From Deferribacter autotrophicus (GTDB taxonomy: Bacteria > Chrysiogenota > Deferribacteres > Deferribacterales > Deferribacteraceae), in NCBI RefSeq assembly GCF_008362905.1, contig NZ_VFJB01000003.1, positions 131,501 to 195,500 of the forward strand: a stretch of 64,000 nt of DNA. The letters run 5' to 3'. Both the position numbers and the translations under genes were made by a program. Position 1 is the stretch's first letter. Each line of letters begins with the position of its first letter. The notes beneath the pieces are model-generated. The model searched no databases and was not told the origin of the DNA. It saw only the letters and a program-made list of their open reading frames with translations. Positions 9,100 through 17,370 of this stretch are shown piece after piece.

Positions 9100-10110
9100 A
9101 TGTTTAAGAAGCTATTTTTGAGTGTCTTGAGCTTTATGTTCATGGTATCTTTTGCTGTGGCAGGTGGAAAAACAATTAATGGTGCAGGAGCCACATTTCC
9201 ATATCCCGTGTATAGTGCTTGGGCTTACATGTACTACAAAACAACGGGTATCAAGCTAAACTATCAATCCATAGGCTCAGGTGGTGGAGTAAGACAAATA
9301 AAAAACAGGACAGTAGATTTTGGTGCTAGTGATGCTCCTTTGACTCCAGAAAAATTAGAAGAGTATAAGCTATATCAATTTCCAGCAATTATTGGTGGAG
9401 TTGTGCTTATTGTAAATATAAAGGGGGTAAAATCTGGACAGTTGAAAATTTCAAGGGAAGTTCTTGCTGATATTTTTCTTGGAAAAATAAAAAAGTGGAA
9501 TGCTCCTGAAATTCAGAAACTAAACCCTGGATTAAAATTACCGGATGCTGGTATAACAGTGATTCATAGGTCAGATGGTTCAGGTACTACTGCAATTTTT
9601 ACAAAATTTCTTTCCACTGTTTCAAAAGAGTGGCAAGAGAAAGTGGGGGATGGTAAATCGGTAAACTGGCCTGTTGGTATTGGTGGTAAAGGGAATGAAG
9701 GTGTGGCAAACTATGTGAAAAGAGTTAGAAATTCTATAGGATATGTTGAGTTTGCCTACGCAAAAAATAATAAATTAACTTACGTTTTATTGGAAAACAG
9801 AGAAGGTAATTTTGTAATACCATCTTTTGAATCTTTCAAAGCGGCGGCAGCTTTTGCGAACTGGGATAAAGACAAAGGTTTTTATTTATGGCTTGTGGAT
9901 GCCCCTGGCAAAGAATCTTGGCCAATAGCCGGTGCATCTTTCATTCTTCTTGCAAAAGAAAAAACAGAGTCAAATAAAAAAGTTGTGCAGTTTTACGATT
10001 GGACATTTAAAAAAGGTGACGAAGTGGCAAAAAGACTCATATATGTACCTTTGCCTGAAAACTTAAAAAGTAGTATAAGAGCATACTGGAAAGAGATAGG
10101 GATTTATTAA
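9100..10110 (+). CDS. pstS: Phosphate ABC transporter, periplasmic binding protein PstS
   Basis: This is the high-affinity phosphate-binding subunit, exported to the periplasm. It is 336 residues with a clear signal peptide ending near AVAGG (residue about 22). The mature part begins with the PstS signature INGAGATFPYPVYSAW. It also has the phosphate-loop motifs IGSGGGVRQI, DFGASDAPL and HRSDGSGTTAIFTKFL. An AGGGGG ribosome site lies before the ATG. It is separated from pstC by over 300 bases, with a second PHO-box-like array before pstC, so pstS and pstCAB may be separately initiated. Confidence 0.95.
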   Translation: MFKKLFLSVLSFMFMVSFAVAGGKTINGAGATFPYPVYSAWAYMYYKTTGIKLNYQSIGSGGGVRQIKNRTVDFGASDAPLTPEKLEEYKLYQFPAIIGGVVLIVNIKGVKSGQLKISREVLADIFLGKIKKWNAPEIQKLNPGLKLPDAGITVIHRSDGSGTTAIFTKFLSTVSKEWQEKVGDGKSVNWPVGIGGKGNEGVANYVKRVRNSIGYVEFAYAKNNKLTYVLLENREGNFVIPSFESFKAAAAFANWDKDKGFYLWLVDAPGKESWPIAGASFILLAKEKTESNKKVVQFYDWTFKKGDEVAKRLIYVPLPENLKSSIRAYWKEIGIY

Positions 10111-10451
10111 ATAACGTAGAAAAAGCTCTTTCCATAAAAGAGGGGGTTATCCCCTCCTACCCTTAACCTCCGACAAATTTAGCTTATGCTTATCATGCAA
10201 ATAATAATCTTAAATAATGTAAAGTCTATCTAGCGATTTAATACCATATAGATATAAGCAGATGTTTTTTTCGGAAGTTTTGCTTGTGAAACTTTCGAAT
10301 ACATATTTGAGTGTTACATTATAATCAGTTTGCCACAATTTTTAAAGAATATATAGATAAGAGTTTTTTACAAAAATTTTACAAAAATTTCAAATTTTCT
10401 TCAAATTAATTCCATACTGTTCTGCTGCAATTTCAATAGATGAAGGTTTGT
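10111..10451. other. pstS-pstC spacer with hairpins and PHO-box array
   Basis: No gene is seen. After pstS comes a small GC hairpin (AGGGGGTTATCCCCT, about 10140-10155) without a clear T-run. Further on is an inverted repeat around GAAGTTTTGCTTGTGAAACTTTC (10272-10296). The last 90 bases hold the four-unit 11-bp array described separately and the likely pstC promoter. Confidence 0.55.
10366..10409 (+). promoter_or_regulatory. Putative four-unit PHO box upstream of pstC
   Basis: Four consecutive 11-base units lie in exact phase: TTTTACAAAAA (10366), TTTTACAAAAA (10377), TTTCAAATTTT (10388) and CTTCAAATTAA (10399). This matches the tandem half-site arrangement of PhoB operators. It lies 43-86 bases upstream of the pstC start. 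Confidence 0.7.
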
Positions 10452-11378
10452 ATGGAGAACAGTAAAAAAGCTTTTGATAATTTATTTAAATTTATAACGT
10501 TTGCGGGTACTATCACACTGTTTTTAACTGTTCTTGGAATATTTATTTCTCTTGTGGTGGAATCAAAACAGGCGATTGGAAGTTTTGGAATTATAAAGTT
10601 TCTCACAACTACTACCTGGGATCCTGTGAAAGAGATTTTTGGTTCAGCTACAATGCTTTCAGGAACTGTAATTATCACATTGATTGCTCTTTTGATGGCA
10701 GTTCCTGTGGCAATTGGTATCGCTATTTTTCTGGTAGAGCTTTGTCCTGATTTTTTAAAAGGTGCTTTTGGTACTACCATTGAAATGCTTGCTTCAATAC
10801 CAAGTATTATTTATGGGATGTGGGGGTTATTCACAGTTGCCCCAATTATGGGAAACTATATTGAACCTTTTTTACAAAGATTTTTTGCCCCTATTCCTTT
10901 TTTCAGCATTTTGTTTCGAGGTACCCCTCTTGGGATTGATATTCTTACCGCAAGTTTGGTGTTGAGTATTATGCTTATCCCTTTTATTGCAAGTATTACA
11001 AGGGATACTCTGAATTTGACGCCAGTAGTATTGAAAGAGTCAGCTTACGGAATGGGAGCTACAAAATGGGAAGTGATAAAGGATATTATGTTACCCCATG
11101 CGAAATATGGTATTTATGGCAGCATAGTTATTGCGATGGGGAGAGCGCTTGGGGAGACGATGGCTGTGGCCTTTGTCCTTGGAAACAATCATAAAATACC
11201 GTCATCTCTTCTGGATGCTGCAGCTACCATTACAGTGACCCTTGCCAATGAATTTACAGAAGCTGATTCAGATCTCTATTTATCATCTTTATTTTATCTC
11301 GCTTTAATTCTTTTTGTGTTAAGTTTTTTCATCCTTGCTATTGCAAAGTATATACTGAGGAGAGGTAGTGCAAAATAA
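10452..11378 (+). CDS. pstC: Phosphate ABC transporter permease PstC
   Basis: This is one of the two membrane subunits of the phosphate importer. About 308 residues hold six predicted membrane helices, and the permease EAA-type loop reads ESAYGMGATKWEVIKDIMLPHAKYGI near residues 195-220. The GTVIITLIALLMAVPVAIGIAIFL helix is typical of PstC. I start at MENSKKAF because GAAGG lies 5 bases upstream. An in-frame ATG four codons earlier (10440) has no ribosome site. The stop overlaps the pstA start by 11 bases. Confidence 0.93.
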   Translation: MENSKKAFDNLFKFITFAGTITLFLTVLGIFISLVVESKQAIGSFGIIKFLTTTTWDPVKEIFGSATMLSGTVIITLIALLMAVPVAIGIAIFLVELCPDFLKGAFGTTIEMLASIPSIIYGMWGLFTVAPIMGNYIEPFLQRFFAPIPFFSILFRGTPLGIDILTASLVLSIMLIPFIASITRDTLNLTPVVLKESAYGMGATKWEVIKDIMLPHAKYGIYGSIVIAMGRALGETMAVAFVLGNNHKIPSSLLDAAATITVTLANEFTEADSDLYLSSLFYLALILFVLSFFILAIAKYILRRGSAK

Positions 11379-12213
11379 CATAAAAAGAAGAAAAATAAAA
11401 AACTTTGTTGCCCTTTCTATTGCTTTTTTGAGTGCTTTGCTAGGATTGTTTTGGTTAGTTTTTATCCTTTTTGATCTTTTAAGAGAAGGAATTCAATATA
11501 TTAGACCTGAACTTTTTTTAGAAGATCCGGCACCTCCTGGTCTTGAAGGTGGTGGCTTGAGAAATGCTTTTGTGGGACAGATTTTAATTGTCATTGTGGC
11601 GGTTGTGGTAGGTGTTCCTCTTGGGATTCTTGGTGGGACATATCTTGCAGAGTATGGTAGGAATAAGAGAATTGCTCATTTTATCAGTACTCTTGCTGAT
11701 ATAATGATTAGTATCCCAGCCATTGTGGTGGGGACATTTGTTTATGCAGTTATGGTTCGTCCTCTTGGGCATTTCAACGGATGGGCAGGTGGTGTATCTC
11801 TTGCCATAATAATGCTTCCAATTGTGGTGAGAACCACAGAAGATATGCTAAAGTTAATTCCTGATGAGTTGAGGGAAGCTGCCTTTGCCCTTGGAGCACC
11901 TTATTACAAGGTGATAATGCAGGTGGTTTACAGGGGTGCAGCAACAGGTATTTTAACAGGTGTTCTTCTTGCCATAGCAAGGGTGGCAGGTGAAGCAGCG
12001 CCATTACTTTTTACATCATTCAACAATTCCTTTTTTACAACAAACCTAAATGAACCTATGCCATCTCTTACTGTAACTATATTTCAGTATGCCATGGGTC
12101 CATATGAAGATTGGCACAAAATTGCCTGGGCAGCATCTTTTGTCATCACATTTGCAATTCTAGTTGTAACTATTCTTGGAAGATTACTAATAAAATGGAG
12201 ATACAGAAAATGA
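11368..12213 (+). CDS. pstA: Phosphate ABC transporter permease PstA
   Basis: This is the second membrane subunit of the phosphate importer, 281 residues with about six membrane helices. The cytoplasmic coupling loop reads [25 protein letters not shown] (about residues 168-192), and [12 protein letters not shown] is characteristic of PstA. It starts with GTG, preceded by GAGGAGAGG, and overlaps pstC by 11 bases. Its TGA stop overlaps the pstB ATG (ATGA). This points to translational coupling of pstC, pstA and pstB. Confidence 0.93.
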   Translation: MQNNIKRRKIKNFVALSIAFLSALLGLFWLVFILFDLLREGIQYIRPELFLEDPAPPGLEGGGLRNAFVGQILIVIVAVVVGVPLGILGGTYLAEYGRNKRIAHFISTLADIMISIPAIVVGTFVYAVMVRPLGHFNGWAGGVSLAIIMLPIVVRTTEDMLKLIPDELREAAFALGAPYYKVIMQVVYRGAATGILTGVLLAIARVAGEAAPLLFTSFNNSFFTTNLNEPMPSLTVTIFQYAMGPYEDWHKIAWAASFVITFAILVVTILGRLLIKWRYRK

Positions 12214-12968
12214 GTGAGACAATTATTAGTGTAAGAAACCTAAATTTTTATTACGGAAATGTTCACATTTTAAAAAATATCAATATGGAGATCAAAAAGA
12301 ATAAAGTTACTGCTTTGATCGGGCCATCTGGTTGTGGTAAGACTACTTATCTTAGGTGTTTTAACAGAATGCATGATCTATACAGTGCAAACAGGTATGA
12401 AGGGGAAATACTTTTTGGTGGGAGAAACATCCTTTCAAAGGAAATTGATACAATAGAGCTACGCAGCAAAATTGGAATGGTTTTTCAAAAGCCTACACCT
12501 TTTCCCATGTCCATATTTGATAATGTAGCCTATGGTTTAAAATTGAAAGGGATTAAAAATAAAAATGAGTTGCAAGACAGGGTGGAAAAGGCTTTAAAAG
12601 ATGCAGCTCTATGGGATGAGGTGAAGGATAGATTAAACAGCACTGCAAGCGGTATGTCTGGTGGACAACAGCAAAGACTTTGTATTGCAAGAGCACTGGC
12701 GGTGGAGCCTGAAGTGCTTTTATTTGATGAGCCAACAAGTGCGCTTGACCCCATTGCCACATCTAGGATTGAGGAGCTTGTTCATTCATTGAAGGAGATG
12801 GTTACCATAATGATTGTTACTCACAACATGCAGCAAGCTGCGAGGGTGTCTGACTACACAGCTTTTATGTATATGGGTGAACTAATTGAGTATGATGAAA
12901 CATCAGTGATTTTTACCAACCCGAGAGAGAAAATGACAGAGGATTATATAACTGGAAGGTTTGGATAA
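12210..12968 (+). CDS. pstB: Phosphate ABC transporter ATPase PstB
   Basis: This is the ATP-hydrolysing subunit of the phosphate importer, 252 residues from [10 protein letters not shown]. Visible motifs are Walker [10 protein letters not shown] (about residue 36), the Q-loop [18 protein letters not shown] diagnostic of PstB, signature SGGQQQRL, Walker [14 protein letters not shown] and the switch His in VTHN. The open frame extends 33 codons upstream inside pstA, but those codons are just pstA read in another frame. The chosen ATG overlaps the pstA stop and has GGAG upstream. No pho regulator follows on this strand; phoU-phoB-phoR converge from the other side. Confidence 0.95.
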   Translation: MSETIISVRNLNFYYGNVHILKNINMEIKKNKVTALIGPSGCGKTTYLRCFNRMHDLYSANRYEGEILFGGRNILSKEIDTIELRSKIGMVFQKPTPFPMSIFDNVAYGLKLKGIKNKNELQDRVEKALKDAALWDEVKDRLNSTASGMSGGQQQRLCIARALAVEPEVLLFDEPTSALDPIATSRIEELVHSLKEMVTIMIVTHNMQQAARVSDYTAFMYMGELIEYDETSVIFTNPREKMTEDYITGRFG

Positions 12969-13414
12969 TATTTTCATTAAAAGATTCTGTTGGTTGTTTG
13001 TTCTCATGTTATTAACATAATTTTTCTTTGTTGGTAATGTTTCAAATTCTTCATTTTGAAGTAAGGGTGTTGTACGGTTATATCTTTACAAGATGTAATT
13101 TGTTGATAATTTTGGGATACACAGCTATCGCTCAGAATGACTAAAACCTGTAACGCGTGAAGCATGAAACATAAAGCGTAAAATGAAAATCTCGCATTAC
13201 GCGTTACGATTTACGGCATTTGAGGGCGTTAGCCTAAAGAATCTCTTACGTATCAATTAATGGAGTGTTTTAAATTCCTCTCTACTATGCAATACTCTCA
13301 TTGAGATTGGTTAAAATTTTTTTATTTCCATTGGATTTAAACCTAAAGAGTAAAATGGGATTAATGTTTGCAGTGAAGATGATTGTTTCTTATATGCCCA
13401 AAACACTGAGAATC
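12969..13414. repeat. Spacer after pstB with shuffled short words
   Basis: No gene is seen in this part of the pstB-phoR spacer. At 13151-13209 lies another patch of the degenerate vocabulary: GTAACGCGTGAAGCATGAAAC, AAAGCGTAAAATGAAAATC, and ACGCGTTACGATTTACGG. It includes a 9-bp perfect inverse pair, GTAACGCGT and ACGCGTTAC. No clear terminator with a T-run follows pstB. Confidence 0.5.
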
Positions 13415-13626
13415 TTTAAGAGGATGTTGCACAATAACAAAAGACTAATCTTGTAACTTTTTAGTAAATAAGAGATTGCTTCGTCGCTGCCGCTCCTCGC
13501 AATGACAGAACAGCCGAATCCTCACCAGCGAGCGTAAGCGAAGCAATCTTTTTGTTATAAATATGTTACAGATTAAATTGAAATTTTGCAGCTTTTCAAT
13601 TTTTATATTATGCAACATCCTCTTTA
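13415..13626. mobile_element. Candidate MITE with GAGGATGTTGCA inverted ends
   Basis: Positions 13415-13437 read TTTAAGAGGATGTTGCACAATA. The inverse complement of 13604-13626 reads TTTAAAGAGGATGTTGCATAATA, near-perfect terminal inverted repeats bounding about 212 bases. Inside is a second palindrome, AGATTGCTTCGTCGCT against AGCGAAGCAATCT, plus CGCTCCTCGCAATGAC. The latter is a word set I recall from intergenic repeats of many unrelated bacteria. There is no coding capacity. The right end abuts the phoR stop codon. Mobility is inferred from form only. Confidence 0.5.
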
Positions 13627-13630
13627 AAAA

Positions 13631-14650
13631 TTAATTTTTAGCTTTTTTCTCAATCAGCTTTATTTCAAATGTGTTTCCGTGGTATTGGTTTGTTGTTAAT
13701 GTTATAGAACCGCCATAAAGGGTGGTGATATGCTTTACTATGGACAATCCAAGCCCTGTGCCGGTTATTTGTTTATTTCTTGATTTAGAACGAGTATAAA
13801 ATCTTTCAAAAATACGTTCCCTTTCTTCTTCAGGAATTATAGGTCCTTCATCTTCGACTTTTATAATTATTTGTTTTTTAGCTTTTGAAATTGAAACGTA
13901 AATATTATTTCCATCAGAATATTTGAGTGCATTATCAATAAGATTGGTAAGTATACTGATTAAATGTTCCTCTTTAATAAATACGGATTTTTTTGAGAAA
14001 TTTAAAATCAATTTTTTATTAGAATTTTCAAAAATGGTTTTTAAATTTTCTTCTATTTTTTGCAAAGATACTGCTTCTTCTACTTGAAAGTTTGGTTCAA
14101 GGTTTTCAAGAGAGTGTAATGAAATAATATCTTTGATTAAAGCATCGAAACGTTTTGTGGATTCATAAATCATTTCCAGAAATTTTTTTCTTTTATCCTC
14201 GGGAATATTTTCATTAATTAGCAAAGTTTCAGCATATCCCATAATTAACGACAGCGGAGTTTTTAATTCGTGAGCAATATTACCCACGAGTTCGGTTTTA
14301 AAAGTTTTGTACTGTATGTGAGGGGTTACATCTTTAATGAAGATAAATAAAAAATCTTTTATCAATTTTTTAGTTATCTTTACATATCTATTTTTAAACT
14401 TTTTTGTTTCACCATTGCAATCGTTGTGAATTATATAATCAAAAAGATTTATTGAATCTAAGTCTTTTAAAAGTATAAAGAGATTATTATCTGAAAGTGG
14501 AGAATTAAAAAAAGTCTTAGAATAAGGATTTGAATAGATTATATTCTGATTATTATCTAAAATTAGAATGGCATCATCTATTTCATCAAAGATACTATGC
14601 AAAAATTGTTTGTTGATAATAAATCTTTTTAATGACTTTTTGACAGGCAT
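13631..14650 (-). CDS. phoR: PhoR-type phosphate sensor histidine kinase, without membrane helices
   Basis: This is the histidine kinase of the phosphate two-component system, 339 residues. A PAS-like domain (about residues 15-110) leads to the HisKA dimerisation helix, with phospho-acceptor H127 in NIAHELKTP. The ATPase domain follows: N-box LTNLIDNALKYS, G1 DEGPIIPEEE, the F-box FERFY and G2 GTGLGLS. Most PhoR proteins carry N-terminal membrane helices; none is visible here, so it should be cytoplasmic and depend on PhoU/Pst contact for its signal. It starts 4 bases after phoB. The phoR name rests on the phoU-phoB-pst context. Confidence 0.82.
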   Translation of the reverse strand: MPVKKSLKRFIINKQFLHSIFDEIDDAILILDNNQNIIYSNPYSKTFFNSPLSDNNLFILLKDLDSINLFDYIIHNDCNGETKKFKNRYVKITKKLIKDFLFIFIKDVTPHIQYKTFKTELVGNIAHELKTPLSLIMGYAETLLINENIPEDKRKKFLEMIYESTKRFDALIKDIISLHSLENLEPNFQVEEAVSLQKIEENLKTIFENSNKKLILNFSKKSVFIKEEHLISILTNLIDNALKYSDGNNIYVSISKAKKQIIIKVEDEGPIIPEEERERIFERFYTRSKSRNKQITGTGLGLSIVKHITTLYGGSITLTTNQYHGNTFEIKLIEKKAKN

Positions 14651-14654
14651 GAAT

Positions 14655-15323
14655 TTACTCTGCTTTATAGCCTATTTTGGGAACAGTTTTTATTAGCGAA
14701 CTTTTTTCACCCAACTTCTTTCTTAAAGATGAAATATGTGCATCAACCGTTCTTGTGTATACGTCAGAGTCATATCCCCAAATATTGCTAAGTAGCTGGT
14801 TTCTAGTATAAACTCTTCCTGGATGTTTTAAAAGTAATTTTAACAGTTCAAACTCTTTATGAGTTAGTATGAGTTCTTTTCCTTCCAGAAAGGTTTTGTG
14901 ATTTTCTTCATCCAAAACTATTCCTTTATATTCAACTGTCCTGCTATATTTTCCTTGTTTTGCATTAATCTGTTGCTTTATCTTCGTAATTAATACTCTT
15001 ATACTAAAGGGTTTTGTTAAATAATCTTTGGCTCCAAGCTCCAGATGTTTGACAATCATATCTTCTTCATCTCTAGCTGAGATAATAATTATTGGGATTG
15101 ATGCTGTTTTTGGAGTAGATTTAAGAATATTTAAGAGCTGTGTACCTTTTAACCCTGGTAGCATTATATCAAGTAGAATTAAATCGGGTTCTATCTCTTC
15201 TAAAAACATGAGAGCCTCATTTGCATCTGAGGCTTCTACTGTTTTAAAACCTTCCGATTGTAAATTGAAAGCTATTAATTCTCTTAAAGAGTTTTCGTCC
15301 TCTACAATTAAGATAGTAGCCAT
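14655..15323 (-). CDS. phoB: PhoB-type response regulator (OmpR family)
   Basis: This is the DNA-binding response regulator of the phosphate regulon, 222 residues. The receiver domain has the acidic pocket (E8, D9), phospho-acceptor D52 in LILLDIMLPG, and K in YLTKPFS. The C-terminal winged helix ends with the OmpR-family pattern TRTVDAHISSLRKKLG near residues 190-207. It overlaps phoU by one base (TAATG) and precedes phoR by 4 bases. It would be the protein reading the 11-bp TTTTACA repeats before pstS, pstC and phoU. Confidence 0.88.
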   Translation of the reverse strand: MATILIVEDENSLRELIAFNLQSEGFKTVEASDANEALMFLEEIEPDLILLDIMLPGLKGTQLLNILKSTPKTASIPIIIISARDEEDMIVKHLELGAKDYLTKPFSIRVLITKIKQQINAKQGKYSRTVEYKGIVLDEENHKTFLEGKELILTHKEFELLKLLLKHPGRVYTRNQLLSNIWGYDSDVYTRTVDAHISSLRKKLGEKSSLIKTVPKIGYKAE

Positions 15324-15991
15324 TATTTACCAAGTTCTTCAATTCTTGTGTGTCTGATTACTTTTCCTGTTGCCATAAAGTATACAACTTCAGCAAGGTT
15401 TGTGGCATGATCGGCAATCCTTTCAATACTTCTGGTAACAAACATCAGGGAGATAGCACCTTTGGTTTTTCTTATATCTTCAACAATATATGTCAATAAT
15501 TCCCTTAATATTTGGGTGTGTAAATTATCAATATAATCATCCCTTTTGATAACTGATAAAGCCTTCTTTGTATCAATTTCAAAATACGCATTTATTGCTT
15601 CTTTGATCATTATACCTGCAGATTCTGCCATTTTTGGTAAATCAAGGTAAGGTTTTATAGGTGGTATTTCATTAATTTTTATTATTTCTTTTGCGATATC
15701 TACACAATGATCTCCAATTCTTTCTAGGTCAACTATTAATCTGGAAGCAGTAACTATATACCTTAAATCTATTGCTTTTGGATCATAAAGTGCTAAGACT
15801 TTCAAACATAATTCATCAAGTTCTACATCAAGTTTATCCACTTCGTTATCCGTTTCTATAACCTGTTTTGCAAGATCAGAATTTCTTTCAACCAACGCAG
15901 TGATATCATTATTCAACATCTCTATCACTATTTGAGACATGCGTGCTATTCCGGTTTTTAAGGTTATTAATTCTTGTTCTAAAGCTTTCAT
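15323..15991 (-). CDS. phoU: Phosphate transport system regulator PhoU
   Basis: PhoU links the Pst transporter to the PhoR kinase and restrains the response when phosphate is plentiful. The 222-residue protein shows the duplicated three-helix PhoU repeats, each with the metal-binding pattern: IVDLERIGDHCVDIA (about residue 90) and RSIERIADHATNLAE (about residue 190). It is the first gene of a phoU-phoB-phoR unit, with a PHO-box-like repeat pair 42-63 bases upstream of its ATG. Confidence 0.95.
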   Translation of the reverse strand: MKALEQELITLKTGIARMSQIVIEMLNNDITALVERNSDLAKQVIETDNEVDKLDVELDELCLKVLALYDPKAIDLRYIVTASRLIVDLERIGDHCVDIAKEIIKINEIPPIKPYLDLPKMAESAGIMIKEAINAYFEIDTKKALSVIKRDDYIDNLHTQILRELLTYIVEDIRKTKGAISLMFVTRSIERIADHATNLAEVVYFMATGKVIRHTRIEELGK

Positions 15992-16032
15992 AATAATTTT
16001 AAATAATTTTAAAATGTTAAGACGATTTTAAA

Positions 16033-16054
16033 AAAATGTAAAAAAAATGTAAAA
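16033..16054 (-). promoter_or_regulatory. Putative PHO box upstream of phoU
   Basis: On the minus strand two identical 11-base units, TTTTACATTTT, stand in tandem between the stop of the small upstream gene and phoU. The core TTTTACA and the 11-base spacing match the arrays before pstS and pstC. This would place the regulator operon under its own control. Confidence 0.65.
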
Positions 16055-16336
16055 TTAAAATTCTTCTTTATAACACTCCTCAAGTTTCATTTTTAATAAT
16101 ACAAACTCAGATTGAGTTATTTTACCATCGCTTTTCAGTTTTTTTTCAAGTTTATTGATTTCATCTAGTAAATCCATTTTAAAAGAGTTTTCACAAACTT
16201 CTTTATCTTTCAAAATAGCTTTTTCTTCAGCCTGCCCTATAGATAAATTTGCGCAAAGTATTGTATAAAGGGAAAGAATACCTAAAAGGACAAAAGCTTG
16301 AATTATAAACTTTGATTTTGGCGAGCTTTTTTCCAT
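16055..16336 (-). CDS. Small membrane-anchored or secreted protein of unknown function
   Basis: This 93-residue protein is not recognised. It has one hydrophobic helix (about residues 11-30, FIIQAFVLLGILSLYTILCA), a short linker and a charged helical tail ending KMKLEECYKEEF. Two Cys residues (C43 and C88) lie in the outer part. A textbook ribosome site, AAAGGAGGTG, lies before the ATG, which supports real translation. It lies on the same strand just upstream of phoU, but the PHO-box repeats between them suggest separate promoters. No function is proposed. Confidence 0.6.
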   Translation of the reverse strand: MEKSSPKSKFIIQAFVLLGILSLYTILCANLSIGQAEEKAILKDKEVCENSFKMDLLDEINKLEKKLKSDGKITQSEFVLLKMKLEECYKEEF

Positions 16337-16494
16337 TTTGCACCTCCTTTAGATATATTTTAGTGAAAATTATTTTAAATTCAACAAATATAAATGCCTA
16401 TAAAAGATTCTTTGAATTTTAGGTATTTTATATAAATCATTTCGCATAAAATTAAGATGAAAACATAATATTAAAAATGTTTCTTGAAGAAGGA

Positions 16495-16525
16495 AACCAT
16501 TGACAAAGTAAGCTCGTCAATGGTT
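16495..16525. repeat. Hairpin downstream of the DUF2202 gene
   Basis: The perfect 10-bp inverted repeat AACCATTGAC / GTCAATGGTT has an 11-base loop. It lies just past the end of the minus-strand gene and could end its transcript, although only a weak pyrimidine tract follows. Confidence 0.4.
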
Positions 16526-16546
16526 ACTTAGAGGTAAGAGTATTTT

Positions 16547-17199
16547 TTACCACCTTTTCATTGGAGTGGGCATTGATACAATTTCGTTGAAAGCATTTTC
16601 TGAAATGTATTGAGGTTTATAATCACCGCCATACATTTTAAGCATTCTGTAAAAACTTCTTAAATGGTTGTAAGAACCGCGTCTAATGTTTGTATAAACG
16701 AACTTTATATCCTGATTATCAGCATTTTTAAGGGCTTTATCCAAACTAGATCTTCTATGGTACATCCGACAATAAGGGCTTCTATGACTGATTTTTTCCC
16801 CTTATTTACAAGTTTTTCATAAAGCTTCTGTAATTCAGGATTGTTAAATTTACCAGGTGGATTAATTGTGGAATTTGGCAAATTATATTTTTCTACAAGA
16901 GATTTAACAAGGTTCATATGTTTTTGCTCACTTTTTGCAATGTTACCGAAAACAGGTAGCTTCCATGCTTCATAAAGCTTTTGATAGACGTCTCTTGCGA
17001 GTTTCTCCTCTTCAACCATATGTAGAATCGTATTTTTTTCAACATTGCTTAATGGCTCTGCAGGCAAAGATTTTACATAAATGATACCTTGGGAACTATT
17101 CATAAAATTTCTACTCATCCATTTTCCCCGTTGTTTGGCCATTGCCATTCCAACTAGTAATGTCACTATCACTACAACACCTATTATTATTTTTTTCAT
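16547..17199 (-). pseudogene. DUF2202 ferritin-like secreted protein, frameshifted
   Basis: Two overlapping frames together make one DUF2202 protein of about 215 residues. Frame one (from 17199) has a signal peptide and the family stretch EEEKLARDVYQKLYEAW with FGNIAKSEQKHM, metal-ligand-like Glu/His positions of a ferritin-like fold. It runs to GCTIEDL near 16750 and then goes out of frame. The other frame supplies the expected continuation SLDKALKNADNQDI ... GSYNHLRSFYRML to the end at 16547. One missing base near 16745-16752 explains it. AGGAGGT lies before the ATG. A sequencing indel or a real decayed gene are equally possible. Confidence 0.75.
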
Positions 17200-17370
17200 T
17201 TTTACCTCCTACGAGTTATATATTAAATATAATTCATCGATTAATAATGTGTACAACTAATGTTGAAATTACTTCAGAAATATTTTTTACGAAGGAAGTA
17301 AGAAGTTTGAATTTGATTTCTATTGAAAAAGTATTAAAATATATTTGCGAAAAAAATGAGGAGGATGTCT

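Noticed and set aside
10433-10780. 115-codon minus-strand frame opposite pstC
   Set aside because: It is antisense to a well-supported permease gene; composition and hydrophobicity follow the mirrored codons.
12112-12126. TGGCACAAAATTGCC as a sigma-54 promoter upstream of pstB
   Set aside because: The spacing between TGGCAC and TTGC is four, not five, and it lies inside the pstA coding sequence.
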